Below, one piece after another: positions 1 to 12,766 of a stretch of 64,000 bases of DNA (position 1 is the first letter of the stretch; the number at the start of each line of letters is the position of its first letter). The stretch lies in contig NZ_LVWG01000036.1 in the NCBI RefSeq assembly GCF_001622165.1, positions 93,444-157,443 on the forward strand, in the 5' to 3' direction. Origin of the DNA: Pelodictyon luteolum. GTDB taxonomy: Bacteria; Bacteroidota; Chlorobiia; Chlorobiales; Chlorobiaceae. The notes under the pieces are model-generated. The model had not been told where the DNA came from. It made no database searches and saw only the letters and a list, made by a program, of their open reading frames with translations. Both the position numbers and the translations under genes were made by a program.

Positions 1-1
1 C

Positions 2-97
2 GCCCGGCGATTCCGACGGATTGCCTCCGCACCGGTCGTCTTCACCCCTGCAAGGGATCCGGTGGACATCGCCGCCACCTCCCGGAGTCAGAGATAG
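2..97 (+). CDS. possible 3' end of a gene entering the window
   Basis: Frame 2 is open from the window edge to a TAG at 95-97 and uses mostly G/C third positions, as real genes here do. It would encode about 31 residues ending in VDIAATSRSQR. I do not recognise the protein. The other two forward frames look less coding-like. The sequence becomes AT-rich straight after the stop, which fits a gene boundary. This is a weak call because so little is visible. Confidence 0.25.
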   Translation, partial: ARRFRRIASAPVVFTPARDPVDIAATSRSQR

Positions 98-111
98 ATG
101 TAAATTTTATA

Positions 112-118
112 TATATTG
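112..118 (+). promoter_or_regulatory. candidate -10 element (TATATTG)
   Basis: An AT-rich block (about 97-145) lies between the presumed upstream gene and the L,D-transpeptidase gene starting at 186. It contains TATATTG, a string also found ahead of the genes starting at 6921, 31234 and 59628. I propose it as the -10 region of this gene or gene pair. No clear -35 is visible, so this rests on recurrence. Confidence 0.3.
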
Positions 119-185
119 AATGTTTATTGTCATGCTTGAGCCCTTTCGGCATTGATGCCTTAGGGTTTTCCTCAATGTATAAGTG

Positions 186-905
186 ATGCGTATGGCCACG
201 ATGAGAACGGGCGCGTCCGGCGCCCTGCTTCTGGTATACATGCTTACCCTCTCTCTTGCGGCACCGGCTCTGGCGGCCGGCCCACCGCCGTCGCGCGCAG
301 CCGATATCGCCGCCTTTGCCGCGGCTCCGGCCCTTCGCGCCGAGCTCAGCCCTGATCTTCTCGCAGCAGCGCTTTCCGGGTATTACCGCATGCTCGGGCA
401 GGGGAAGATCCTTCGGGAGGGAGTCATGACTGTGATTGATTTCAACCGCCCGTCTGCTGAAAAACGACTGTTCGTTATCGACATACGGAACAGAAGCATC
501 ATCTATTCCTCCCTTGTGGCACATGGCAGCGGGAGCGGTGGCGCTACGGCCGACCGCTTTTCCAATGAGCCGGGATCATATCAGAGCAGTCTGGGATTTT
601 TTACAACGGGTGATACCTATGCAGGCCGGCACGGTTATTCTCTCCGGCTTGAGGGTATGGAACAGGGCGTCAACGATAATGCCACGATGCGGAGCATTGT
701 CATCCACGGAGCCGACTACGCCACCAGAGGATTTATATCGAAGTATGGGCGGCTCGGCCGGAGCCAGGGGTGTCCGGCGCTGCCTCCCGATAGTTCAAGG
801 CCGGTGATTGATCTTATCAAAGGCGGAAGCTGCCTGTTCATTTATCACGACAGTGCGGGGTATGCTTTCTCGGCTCACCTGCCGGGTCCCGACAGCACGT
901 CCTGA
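186..905 (+). CDS. exported murein L,D-transpeptidase-like protein (YkuD_2 type)
   Basis: A 239-residue protein with an N-terminal signal peptide (hydrophobic core LLLVYMLTLSLAAPALAA). Its C-terminal half carries the catalytic signature of L,D-transpeptidases: VIHG followed about 25 residues later by RSQGCPALP, with the nucleophile at about Cys196. In this family the cysteine attacks the third residue of peptidoglycan stem peptides to make 3-3 cross-links or attach partners, in the periplasm. An in-frame GTG lies immediately upstream at 183; I prefer the ATG at 186. The next gene is also an L,D-transpeptidase, 32 bases downstream, so the two are probably co-transcribed. The exact substrate cannot be read from sequence. 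Confidence 0.82.
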   Translation: MRMATMRTGASGALLLVYMLTLSLAAPALAAGPPPSRAADIAAFAAAPALRAELSPDLLAAALSGYYRMLGQGKILREGVMTVIDFNRPSAEKRLFVIDIRNRSIIYSSLVAHGSGSGGATADRFSNEPGSYQSSLGFFTTGDTYAGRHGYSLRLEGMEQGVNDNATMRSIVIHGADYATRGFISKYGRLGRSQGCPALPPDSSRPVIDLIKGGSCLFIYHDSAGYAFSAHLPGPDSTS

Positions 906-937
906 GGACACCTCAGTGACCAACCGGAGGGTTGCAC

Positions 938-2572
938 ATGCTTCTCTTGCTCCTGATCCTCTTCGCATTCAGTCCGGCCCCGCCGGCACCGGAGGCCGCA
1001 CGGCCTCAGGATGATGTGCCGGCAGCCATCAGTCTCTGCATCGCAGGCCTTCAAAGAGCGCATCCCGCCCCGGATCCTCACCATACCTGCATCCGCCAGC
1101 TGTACGACCTGTATGCCCCAAGACAGTTTCGGCCTCTCTGGACGCAGCGCCGTTTCGTTGATGCCCTGCTTCGTGAAATTGACTCCGCCGGCGCCGACGG
1201 CCTTGATCCGGATGACTATCACCGCGAAGCCGTTTTCCGCCTGACGCATTCTCCGCCCTCGACTATGGAGGAACGGGTGCAGGCGGAGCTCCTTCTCTCT
1301 GACGCATTCCTCACCCTCGCCGCCCATCTCCGTTACGGCAAGGTCGATCCCCTGCGCCTTGATCCGAACTGGAACTTTCCTGGTTCAGGCGTCCGCTCAG
1401 CCATTGGCCTCAGGATGCCTCGTGCACCCGGCGAGGATGGACCTGCAGTACTCTTGCAGGATTTCCGTCCCCGTCATCCCAAGTATCATATGCTCCGCCG
1501 CGCGCTTGGCCGTTACCGCGCCATCGAGGCTTCGGGCGGCTGGCCGGTTGTACCGCCGGGCCCCGCCCTCACGCTCGGCATGAGAAGCCCGCGGGTACAG
1601 GCTCTTCGCCGTCGCCTTGCCATTGTCGGTGACCTTGAAAGCACCGCCACGGACACTTCGACGGTCTTTGACAGGGAACTCTCTCTCGGGGTACGCCGCT
1701 TCCAGAAGCGCCACGGCCTCAATGATGACGGGGTGCCGGGCACCGCGACCCTGAGCGCAATGAATGTGCCGGCTTCGGTGAGGGTCGAGGCGCTTCGCGT
1801 GAATCTTGAGCGCTACCGCTGGTTCCTCAACGACCTGGATTCGACCTATGTTCTGGTCAACATCGCCGGATTCAGTCTCCAGTATGTGGAAAAGGGAGAC
1901 TTTCGCTGGGCCACGAGGGTGATTGTCGGCAGGCCATACCGGAAAACGCCTGTGTTCAAGGCCGATATGGTGTCTGTCGTGTTCAACCCCCGGTGGGTTG
2001 TTCCTCCAACCATCCTCGTCAAGGATGCGCTTCCCGCCATCCGGAAGGATCCCGGCTGGCTGAAGGCTAACAACATGTCGGTCATCGACAGCAAAGGCAG
2101 GACCGTTGATCCTGCATCGGTCGACTGGCACGCCCTTAAGGGGGCATCTTTCCCCTACCGCCTGCAGCAGGCCGCCGGGGATGAGGGCGCGCTTGGCAGG
2201 CTCAAGTTCCTTCTTCCGAACCCGCATATCGTCTACCTGCACGACACCCCCAAAAGAGAGCTCTTCAAGCAAAGCGCCAGGACATTCAGCTCCGGCTGCA
2301 TCAGGGTGGAAAACCCGCGCCACCTGGCCCAACTGGTTCTCGCCGACAGCGTGAAGTGGAGTTCACGACAAATAGATTCACTTATCGACGCCGGCAGGAC
2401 CCGGACCATAAGCCTCCCGAGACCCGTACCCGTCCTCATCCTTTACCTTACCGCGATGTCGGAGGGTGAGGTGGTGATGTTCCGTAATGATGTATACCGG
2501 CGGGACGCCGCCGTCCTCCAAGCCCTTCAGGCACCTCTTCCCCACTATAAAACGGAAAGCTGCGGCTTTTGA
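938..2572 (+). CDS. L,D-transpeptidase, YcbB/LdtD-like, with peptidoglycan-binding domain
   Basis: A 544-residue exported protein. Order of parts: hydrophobic signal segment (1-15), an N-terminal scaffold region (about 40-190), a peptidoglycan_binding_1 helical domain (about 200-270, with RRFQKRHGLNDDGVPGTAT), and a YkuD catalytic domain (about 295-480) with YLHDTPKRELF and FSSGCIRVENP, catalytic cysteine about 454. This matches the E. coli YcbB architecture, which forms 3-3 cross-links in peptidoglycan. A GGAGG at 926-930 sits 7 bases before the ATG at 938 and decides this start over the TTG at 932. The stop overlaps nothing; the SRPBCC gene begins 4 bases later. Confidence 0.88.
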   Translation: MLLLLLILFAFSPAPPAPEAARPQDDVPAAISLCIAGLQRAHPAPDPHHTCIRQLYDLYAPRQFRPLWTQRRFVDALLREIDSAGADGLDPDDYHREAVFRLTHSPPSTMEERVQAELLLSDAFLTLAAHLRYGKVDPLRLDPNWNFPGSGVRSAIGLRMPRAPGEDGPAVLLQDFRPRHPKYHMLRRALGRYRAIEASGGWPVVPPGPALTLGMRSPRVQALRRRLAIVGDLESTATDTSTVFDRELSLGVRRFQKRHGLNDDGVPGTATLSAMNVPASVRVEALRVNLERYRWFLNDLDSTYVLVNIAGFSLQYVEKGDFRWATRVIVGRPYRKTPVFKADMVSVVFNPRWVVPPTILVKDALPAIRKDPGWLKANNMSVIDSKGRTVDPASVDWHALKGASFPYRLQQAAGDEGALGRLKFLLPNPHIVYLHDTPKRELFKQSARTFSSGCIRVENPRHLAQLVLADSVKWSSRQIDSLIDAGRTRTISLPRPVPVLILYLTAMSEGEVVMFRNDVYRRDAAVLQALQAPLPHYKTESCGF

Positions 2573-2576
2573 TGCC

Positions 2577-3047
2577 ATGTCATTCACTGTCGAAATCACC
2601 GTGCGGCGCGAGTTTTGCACCGCATCCAGCCCGGAAGATGTTTTCCGGCTTCTTGCCGATGTACCCCGTTCGGCATCCTATTTCCCCCAGGTCCTGCAGC
2701 TGGTTGATATCGGCGATAATGCATACCGGTGGGAAATGGAGAAAATCGGTGTTGGCGGCTACACGCTCCAGCAGACCATCTATGCTTCCCGGTACGCTTC
2801 CGACCCGGCGGCCCTCAGTGTTTTCTGGACTCCGGTGCCAGACGTCGGCAACGCTCTTGTGGAAGGACACTGGACCCTTACGCCTGCAGGCGGCGGAACT
2901 TCGGTCGCGCTGTACTCCAAAGGGCTCCTTACGGTCGAGCTGCCAGGTTTTCTCCAGCTTCTGCTCTCCCCGCTCGTTGCGATGGAGTTTGAGAGCCTCA
3001 TCGGCCGCTACATCCAGAACCTTTCGGCAGCCCTCGGCCCGGAATGA
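2577..3047 (+). CDS. SRPBCC/START-like (polyketide cyclase/CoQ10-binding type) protein
   Basis: A 156-residue protein without signal peptide or membrane segments. It opens FTVEITVRREFCTASSPEDVFRLLADV and continues with strands and a long C-terminal helix, the pattern of the SRPBCC fold, in which a helix closes a hydrophobic cavity binding lipid-like ligands. The ligand is unknown. It starts 4 bases after the transpeptidase stop and probably shares its transcript. The open frame runs upstream to 2487 but inside the transpeptidase gene, so the ATG at 2577 is taken. Its stop lies inside the left arm of a strong hairpin. Confidence 0.7.
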   Translation: MSFTVEITVRREFCTASSPEDVFRLLADVPRSASYFPQVLQLVDIGDNAYRWEMEKIGVGGYTLQQTIYASRYASDPAALSVFWTPVPDVGNALVEGHWTLTPAGGGTSVALYSKGLLTVELPGFLQLLLSPLVAMEFESLIGRYIQNLSAALGPE

Positions 3048-3079
3048 AGAAACCGGATATGGGCTCCGGTTTCTTCATT
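3043..3079. terminator. bidirectional hairpin between convergent genes
   Basis: A perfect 15-bp inverted repeat: AATGAAGAAACCGGA (3043-3057) and its complement at 3065-3079 with a 7-base loop. It lies between the convergent SRPBCC gene and metH and overlaps the SRPBCC stop codon. The arms begin AATGAAGAAA and end TTTCTTCATT, giving an A/T-rich base in both directions, so it can serve both transcripts. Confidence 0.75.
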
Positions 3080-3105
3080 GGTGTTCTCTTGGGCGGTCCC
3101 TGTGT

Positions 3106-6789
<3,684 letters not shown>

Positions 6790-6881
6790 GCTGTATGCTG
6801 GATCCGGTTTTAAAAATGGGAATATACGGATAAGTCGGCAATTCCCTGTGCATGCCTGTGGCCTATGGAGGGTTTAAATCG

Positions 6882-6888
6882 TATATTG
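6882..6888 (+). promoter_or_regulatory. candidate -10 element (TATATTG)
   Basis: TATATTG lies 33 bases before the ATG at 6921 in the short divergent gap after metH. The same heptamer precedes three other plus-strand genes in this window, so it is offered as the -10 of the barrel gene. No confident -35. Confidence 0.3.
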
Positions 6889-6920
6889 TTGATGACGGTA
6901 ACCCCAAGCAACCTGCAAAC

Positions 6921-7790
6921 ATGCAACGCCCCATGCGTACCCTCACATTCAAGGCCATTGTGCCGATGCTTTTCATCCTGCAGCTGATGCTGCCTTTTTC
7001 CGCCCGCGCAGGCTTGCCCCTCGGCGGCTTCGGCTTTGAGGCGGGACCCCATATGTCGTGGTTTTCTTATGATGAGCCCGGAGTAATGGAAGAGTCGGGA
7101 CTGATGTACGGCGTTTCGGGGGCCTGCTCTTACCGGGCCGACAATCTGCCGGCAGGCATAGACATGCTTCGCCTTGAGGCGATGATTGCCAGAGGTGAGG
7201 TGGACTACTCCTCTTCTGGTTCGGGGGATTTGAGCGGAATCGATGAGCGGATGTATGAGATCAGGCTGCTTGCCTCCAGGGATATTTTCAAAGGGCTGCG
7301 CTCAACCCTGTCCTGGTACACCGGCATCGCCTACCGCAGGCTGGATGACAGCAGCGGAGGAATGGTCTCTACGAGGGGTTACTGCGGCTACGACCGCCAC
7401 AGCAACTACTGGTACAGCCCCATCGGCATGGAACTGGTTGCCAGGCAGGGTGCCGGCTGGTCGATCGGCGGCACCCTTGAGTATGATGCCTTCTGGGGCG
7501 GGAAGCAGGTGAGCGACTTGACCGATGCCAACAACGCTTCCTATACGTACTCCGCTGATCTTGAAAACAGCCAGTCGAGCGGGTACGGTTGGCGCGCGGC
7601 ACTGATGTTCCGTCAGGAGCTCGGCTTCGGCGCCATGTCGTTCGGTCCGTTTTTCCGGTACTGGAACATCGACCGCTCCGACGTTGATACCATTGTCGTC
7701 ACCGAGAACGGGGTACAACGGGTCACAGGGTTCGTGGAACCCGACAACAACTCATCCGAATACGGGATGGCGGTCTCTATCAGCTTTTAG
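6921..7790 (+). CDS. predicted outer-membrane beta-barrel protein, unknown function
   Basis: About 289 residues with a clear signal peptide (FKAIVPMLFILQLMLPFSARA, cleaved near residue 30). The mature part alternates polar and aromatic residues in strands ending in W, Y or F and finishes SSEYGMAVSISF, a terminal-phenylalanine beta-strand typical of outer-membrane proteins. No recognised family. The frame opens at 6852, but the signal peptide begins only after the ATGs at 6921 and 6933; neither has a good ribosome-binding site, so the start is uncertain. Its 3' end overlaps the convergent esterase gene by 11 bases. Confidence 0.6.
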   Translation: MQRPMRTLTFKAIVPMLFILQLMLPFSARAGLPLGGFGFEAGPHMSWFSYDEPGVMEESGLMYGVSGACSYRADNLPAGIDMLRLEAMIARGEVDYSSSGSGDLSGIDERMYEIRLLASRDIFKGLRSTLSWYTGIAYRRLDDSSGGMVSTRGYCGYDRHSNYWYSPIGMELVARQGAGWSIGGTLEYDAFWGGKQVSDLTDANNASYTYSADLENSQSSGYGWRAALMFRQELGFGAMSFGPFFRYWNIDRSDVDTIVVTENGVQRVTGFVEPDNNSSEYGMAVSISF

Positions 7791-8448
7791 CCGCCGTCCG
7801 CTTCTCGATCCATGAGCGTATGGTGGCGACCCCTTCACCCGATATCTGGTGCGCCACCGGGTATTCGTGGTAGCTGAGGTCGCTGACCCGCTCTTTGAGC
7901 CAGCGCTCGGATGCGCGTCCTTTTTCAATCGGCAGCACATCGTCATAAATGCCGTGCATCACCAGAAACGGCAGATCCCTGAGCCCTTCGGGGCCGCTTG
8001 CTTCAGGGAGGTTCGATTCGGGGAGCTGCCCCGAGAGGGCTATGACGCCGTGCAGGAGTTCCGGGCTCCTGAATGCTGTGAGATAGCTCATCACCGCCCC
8101 CTGGCTGAACCCCATCAACAACACTTTCCCTCCCGCCGGGCTGAACGTCTCGATCAGTTCCCGGGTGAATAAAATGAACCGGTCCAGTGCGAGCGCTGCG
8201 GCTGCATAGTCCACCGTGATGCCTGTCGGCGTGAACTCAATCGGAAACCAGCCGAACATGTCCATGTCGAGCATCACCGGCGCTCTCGGGCTGACATAGC
8301 GGCACGTTGCCGGGAGATCCGGGGCAAGCTGGATAAGGTCTTTTTCGTTGCTGCCGTAGCCGTGCAGCATGATGACGAGGGGGGCTGGTTCAGGGCCTCT
8401 GGGGTCGAGTTCAAGGGTGGTGAGTGAGCGTTGCTGTCGCTGGAGCAT
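7780..8448 (-). CDS. phospholipase/carboxylesterase family alpha/beta hydrolase
   Basis: A 222-residue cytosolic-looking hydrolase. Visible features are the oxyanion region VIMLHGYGSNEKDL near the N terminus, the nucleophile elbow GFSQGAVMS, an aspartate in HGIYDDVLP and a late histidine in YPVAHQIS. These are the serine-aspartate-histidine set of the YpfH/acyl-protein-thioesterase-like family, which hydrolyses carboxylic or thioester bonds. The natural substrate is unknown. It is followed on the same strand by mnmA upstream with a short gap, so it may be the last gene of that transcript. Confidence 0.82.
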   Translation of the reverse strand: MLQRQQRSLTTLELDPRGPEPAPLVIMLHGYGSNEKDLIQLAPDLPATCRYVSPRAPVMLDMDMFGWFPIEFTPTGITVDYAAAALALDRFILFTRELIETFSPAGGKVLLMGFSQGAVMSYLTAFRSPELLHGVIALSGQLPESNLPEASGPEGLRDLPFLVMHGIYDDVLPIEKGRASERWLKERVSDLSYHEYPVAHQISGEGVATIRSWIEKRTAAKS

Positions 8449-8471
8449 GGCTATTGAGGGTCGTGTTGCGG

Positions 8472-9575
8472 TTATGGGTGTAGTTCCATGGGCAGGGTGC
8501 CCTCTATGATGCCGCCGCCGAGCACTTCATCGCCGCGGTAGAAGACGGCTGCCTGGCCGGGGGTGAGGGCGCTTTTTGGTTCCTTGAACATTATTCTGGC
8601 TGTGACTCCGGCCGGACCCGGCTCCAGCGGGATTATGGTGCAGGGGGAGGCGGAGTCTCGGTACCTGATCTTTGCTGTGGCTTCCATCGGCATAGAGGGC
8701 GGATCAACCCCGATCCAGTTGAGGTGCCTGACTTCAACCGCAGTTGAGAGAAGTGCGCTTTTCGGACCGGTATGGACGATGTTGCCGATGGGGTCGATGG
8801 CTGTTACGTAGAGAGGCTCCCCGGTGGCGGTGCCGAGTCCCCTTCGCTGGCCGATGGTGTAGAACGGGTAGCCTTTGTGGTGGCCGATGACCCGCCCTGA
8901 AGGGTCGAGGATCTCCCCGCCCTCGACTCGCCGGCGAAGCCCCGGCACAGCGTTTTCCAGAAAACTGCAGTAGTCGTCGTCAGGTACGAAGCAGATCTCC
9001 TGGCTTTCTTTTTTTTCTGCAGCGGTGAGGCCGAAGGAACGGGCCATGTCGCGTACTTCCGGCTTTGTAAGGGCGCCGAGCGGCAGGAGCGTCCGTGAGA
9101 GCTCTTCCTGTGTAAGCATCCAGAGGAAGTAGCTCTGGTCTTTCTTCCGGTCAATGCCGGCAAAAAGCCTGTGCCGGCCGTCGATGAACGCTGTGCGGGC
9201 GTAATGGCCTGTGGCGACCATGTCCGCACCGAGCTGGGCGGCTCCTTCCAGAAGGCCTCTCCACTTGATGGTTTTGTTGCAGACCATGCAGGGGTTCGGG
9301 GTCCTTGCGGCAAGGTACTCGCGCTTGAAATAGTCGATCACCTTTTCCTGGAATCTCGCCGACAGGTTGAGGGTGAAGACGGGGATATGGAACTCCTCCC
9401 TGTTGGAAATCCTCATCGGTGAGGGCTCGAGAACAGGTGATTCATCCCCCTCATTCAGCACCTTGAGATGCAGTCCCAGAACCTCGTATCCCTCGCGGAC
9501 GAGAAGGCATGCCGCGACCGAAGAGTCCACGCCACCGGAGAGGCCGACAATGACTTTTTTCTTCTTGCGTTCCAT
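8472..9575 (-). CDS. mnmA: tRNA-specific 2-thiouridylase
   Basis: A 367-residue enzyme that activates U34 of Lys, Glu and Gln tRNAs with ATP and inserts sulfur at position 2. The PP-loop GLSGGVDSSVA is near the N terminus, the first catalytic cysteine in NPCMVCNKTIKW and the second in ESQEICFVPDDDY, followed by the C-terminal beta domains. The reading frame continues upstream of this start only because it crosses the ETF-QO gene; MERKKKKVIVGLSGG at 9575 is the family start. It begins 4 bases after the ETF-QO stop, so the two are co-transcribed. Confidence 0.96.
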   Translation of the reverse strand: MERKKKKVIVGLSGGVDSSVAACLLVREGYEVLGLHLKVLNEGDESPVLEPSPMRISNREEFHIPVFTLNLSARFQEKVIDYFKREYLAARTPNPCMVCNKTIKWRGLLEGAAQLGADMVATGHYARTAFIDGRHRLFAGIDRKKDQSYFLWMLTQEELSRTLLPLGALTKPEVRDMARSFGLTAAEKKESQEICFVPDDDYCSFLENAVPGLRRRVEGGEILDPSGRVIGHHKGYPFYTIGQRRGLGTATGEPLYVTAIDPIGNIVHTGPKSALLSTAVEVRHLNWIGVDPPSMPMEATAKIRYRDSASPCTIIPLEPGPAGVTARIMFKEPKSALTPGQAAVFYRGDEVLGGGIIEGTLPMELHP

Positions 9576-9579
9576 CGCT

Positions 9580-11259
9580 TCAGCTGATTTTGTAGCCGGG
9601 CCCGCCAACGCCTTCGGGAGGTGTCCAGGTGATGATCCCGTATGGGTCCGCTGCTTCGCAGGTCTTGCAGTGCAGGCAGTTGGATGCGTTGATCCGCAGT
9701 GCGCCTCCCCCATCGGTGAGTTCATAGACGCCGGCGGGACAGAACCTGGTGCAGGGGTTGCCGTACTCGTGGCGGCAGCGATCGAGGCAGATTGCGGCCA
9801 TGTCTTCGGGGGATATCCTGAGGTGGCAGGGCTGGTTTTCCTCGTGCACGGTACCTGAACGGTAGATGGCATCGGCCTTGGTGAAGGTGAGTATGCCGTC
9901 GGCCGGATGCGCCTTTTCTGCCTTCTCAAGGGCGGCCATCTCTTTCCTCGATTCCAGGGCGGAATCTTGTGCTTTTTTTGTGCTTTCCCCTTTGCCTTCT
10001 AAGAGGGTTGCTCCGGGGAACTGCAGGCTGATGCCGGTCTGCAGCAGGCCATGGTAGAGTCCCCGATCGAAAGCCTGGCGGTAGTTTCGGGCAAGAACGA
10101 GTTCGTCATGTGCCCACGATGCACGGAACCGCTCCTCGTATCCGGCGAGTCGCCCGGCCGAGAAGTCATCTTGGCAGAGTGCTTCAAAGAGGGTTTCTGC
10201 TGCGAGCATTCCGGACTTCATGGCAAGGTGGATTCCCTTCAGACGGCGCATGTCGAGCATGCCGGCGGATTCGCCGACGAGGAGAAACCCCTCTCCGGAT
10301 ATCCTGCCCATGGCATCGTACCCGCCGGAGGTGATTGTCCGCGCCCCCGCTTCCAGGATGGTGCCGCCCTCGAGGAGGCTCCGGACAAACGGATGTTCCT
10401 TGAATCGCTGCAGGTTCAGGTGTGGGTCGGCGGCCGGGGCATGCCGTTCGACAGAGGTGACGAACCCGACCGAAAGTTCAGTATCGGAGAGGGCATAGAT
10501 CCATCCGCCGCCGTAACGGCTGGACGGAAGGGGGTAGCCGAAGGTGTGACGCACCGTTCCCGCGCTTATTCTGCCGGAAGGGATCCGCCAGCACTCCTTC
10601 ACGCCGGTCTCCTGGTTGCCTGCGGTACCCGGCGGGCGGAGGTTGAATATCCGGTCCAGTTCTGCCGTGAGAGATCCGCCGGCACCTTCGCCGATCACCG
10701 TGGCCCGGGCTTTGAGGACAAGGCCCGGTTCGTATGCGGGGCCGGGGGTTCCATTCTTATCGATCCCCTTGTCATCCGTCAACACCCCTATAAGGCGCCC
10801 ATCTTCAACCACGGTGCCGACTGCCGCCGTGCCCTCAAACAGGTCGATGCCCTCTTCCTCTGCCAGTCCGGCCATCCACGCCCCGACACGGGAGAGCGAG
10901 CAGAGGGTGTTTGCATGGTTGCTGAGTGCATCGGGGATGCTTGGGAACCTTAGTTTCCGGTTTTTCGTGAGGTACCAGATGCCCTCTTCTGAAACGGCCG
11001 GGCCCGAAGGGAATCCGCGTTCCAGATAATCCGGCATGAACTCCCGGAGAGCTCTTGGGTCGAGGATAGCTCCTGACAGGAGGTGAGCTCCAGGGTAACG
11101 CCCCTTGTCGATGACGGCAATCGATGGCTCGAGCGGGTCAGGAGCCGTTGCATTGTGCTGTCGGAGCAGACGGCGAAGGTGGATTGCCGCAGTGAGGGTT
11201 GCCGGCCCGGCGCCGATGAAAAGGATGTCGAATTCGACTGTTTCAGGTTCGGTGTTCAC
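9580..11259 (-). CDS. electron-transfer flavoprotein:quinone oxidoreductase (ETF-QO)
   Basis: A 559-residue flavoprotein that would pass electrons from reduced ETF to membrane quinone. The FAD-binding GAGPATLTAA lies at the N terminus after a GTG start; mid-protein DAMGRISGEGFLLVGESAGML contacts FAD; the C terminus has cysteine groups CLDRCRHEYGNPCTRFC and NCLHCKTCEAADP, the latter matching the 4Fe-4S site, ending with the IITWTPPEGVGGPGY signature. Length fits the family. Green sulfur bacteria are not known for beta-oxidation, so the electron donor is unclear, and no ETF alpha/beta genes are in the window. It is followed 4 bases later by mnmA. Confidence 0.88.
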   Translation of the reverse strand: MNTEPETVEFDILFIGAGPATLTAAIHLRRLLRQHNATAPDPLEPSIAVIDKGRYPGAHLLSGAILDPRALREFMPDYLERGFPSGPAVSEEGIWYLTKNRKLRFPSIPDALSNHANTLCSLSRVGAWMAGLAEEEGIDLFEGTAAVGTVVEDGRLIGVLTDDKGIDKNGTPGPAYEPGLVLKARATVIGEGAGGSLTAELDRIFNLRPPGTAGNQETGVKECWRIPSGRISAGTVRHTFGYPLPSSRYGGGWIYALSDTELSVGFVTSVERHAPAADPHLNLQRFKEHPFVRSLLEGGTILEAGARTITSGGYDAMGRISGEGFLLVGESAGMLDMRRLKGIHLAMKSGMLAAETLFEALCQDDFSAGRLAGYEERFRASWAHDELVLARNYRQAFDRGLYHGLLQTGISLQFPGATLLEGKGESTKKAQDSALESRKEMAALEKAEKAHPADGILTFTKADAIYRSGTVHEENQPCHLRISPEDMAAICLDRCRHEYGNPCTRFCPAGVYELTDGGGALRINASNCLHCKTCEAADPYGIITWTPPEGVGGPGYKIS

Positions 11260-11283
11260 GGGCGGAAGGGTTATGGAAGAGAC

Positions 11284-12666
11284 TCAGAGGAGGATGCCTC
11301 CGAGGAGCAGCGATGCCACGCTGAAGTAGATGACGATGCCGGTCACGTCGACCAGAGTGGCGACGAACGGTGCAGAGGAGGTCGCAGGGTCGAGACCCCA
11401 GTGCTGCAGGAGCAGCGGAAGCATGGAGCCTGCAAGCGTGCCGAAGAGGACGATGCCGACGAGCGAGATGCCGACGGTCAGCGAGAGGAATACCCATTGC
11501 AGGGTCAGCTGGCCGAAGACCATGGCCCATACGATGACCCGGAATACTCCTATGAGTCCGAGCAGGCCGCCGAGCGCCATGCCGGAGATTATTTCTCGGC
11601 GCATAACGTTCCACCAGTCCCGGATGGTGATTTCGCCGAGCGCAAGGGAGCGGATGATCAGGGTTGCAGCCTGGGAGCCGGAGTTGCCGCCGCTGGAGAT
11701 GATGAGCGGGATGAAGGTGGCAAGGACAATGGCTTTGGCCAGTTCCTCCTCGAAGAATGCCATTGCCGAAGCGGTAAGCATTTCACCGATGAAGAGGACG
11801 ACGAGCCAGACCGCCCGCTTCTTGATGAGCTGCGGAATGGGAAGATCGATGTAGGGCTCTTCGAGGGCTTCGATACCGCCGAATTTCTGGATGTCTTCGG
11901 TCTCTTCCTCTTCTGCGACGTCAAGCATGTCATCGACCGTCACGATACCGATAAGGTAGCCGTTCGAGTCGACGACCGGAAGGGCGACGGTGTCGTACTT
12001 CTTGAAGGCGTCGAGTGCGTCCTTCTGGTCCTGGGTTGCCGTCAAGGTGACGATCTTGTCTTCGGAGACGATATCGCGGATCTTTTTCTCCGGGCTCGAG
12101 AGCAGGAGCTCACGGGCCATCAGTTCGCCTTTAAGCTTGCCGTGGTCATCGACGACATAGATGACGTTGAGGGTTTCGCTGTCGTGGCCGTACGTGCGGA
12201 TGTATTCGAGGACCTGGTTGATGTTCCAGTCCTTCTTGACGGAGAGGTAGTCAGGCGACATGAGCCTGCCGACGCTGTCTTCGGCGTATGCAAGCAGGGT
12301 CTTTGCGATCTTGAACTCTTTGAATGAGAGCAGGCGGAGCAGCTCCTGCGTCACGTTGCCGGGCAGTTCCTCGAGCAGGGCCGTACGGTCATCGGCCGAC
12401 ATGCTGTTGAGGATGTGGGTGACATCCTTCTGGGTAAGGGCTTCGAGGAGGTTCTGCTGGGAGTCGAGATCGAGGTATTCGAATGTCTCGGTGGCGACAT
12501 CCTTCGGAAGCAGGCGGAAGAGTATGGCCTGTTCGTTTTCGGGCAGGTCGCTGATCAGTTCGGCAAGGTCGACCGGCAGCCAGTCGTTGAATATCCGCTG
12601 CAGGGCGCTGAAGTTTCTGCGCTCGATCAGTTCCCTGATTTCTGGAAGGAGTGGGGTGCCGAGCAT
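11284..12666 (-). CDS. mgtE: magnesium transporter MgtE
   Basis: A 460-residue inner-membrane Mg2+ channel. The N-terminal helical domain (about 1-130, with repeated [19 protein letters not shown] motifs) and two CBS domains (about 135-260) form the cytosolic magnesium sensor. Five transmembrane helices follow (about 285-460), with the signature [22 protein letters not shown] near the pore. Length equals the usual 450-460. It is read toward the ETF-QO gene, whose GTG start is 24 bases downstream, so one transcript may include mgtE, ETF-QO and mnmA. Confidence 0.96.
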   Translation of the reverse strand: MLGTPLLPEIRELIERRNFSALQRIFNDWLPVDLAELISDLPENEQAILFRLLPKDVATETFEYLDLDSQQNLLEALTQKDVTHILNSMSADDRTALLEELPGNVTQELLRLLSFKEFKIAKTLLAYAEDSVGRLMSPDYLSVKKDWNINQVLEYIRTYGHDSETLNVIYVVDDHGKLKGELMARELLLSSPEKKIRDIVSEDKIVTLTATQDQKDALDAFKKYDTVALPVVDSNGYLIGIVTVDDMLDVAEEEETEDIQKFGGIEALEEPYIDLPIPQLIKKRAVWLVVLFIGEMLTASAMAFFEEELAKAIVLATFIPLIISSGGNSGSQAATLIIRSLALGEITIRDWWNVMRREIISGMALGGLLGLIGVFRVIVWAMVFGQLTLQWVFLSLTVGISLVGIVLFGTLAGSMLPLLLQHWGLDPATSSAPFVATLVDVTGIVIYFSVASLLLGGILL

Positions 12667-12766
12667 TCCGGAAGTCGTTTAGGGTGGATCCTGCCTTGCC
12701 AGCCGTCCCCTAATAAAGGACATTTTTTTACAACTTTCCAACATCGTCGTGCCATTTTGTCCCCCC

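Noticed and set aside
9576..9929. Longer N terminus for mnmA
   Set aside because: The frame crosses the ETF-QO gene; the family start with the PP-loop is at 9575.
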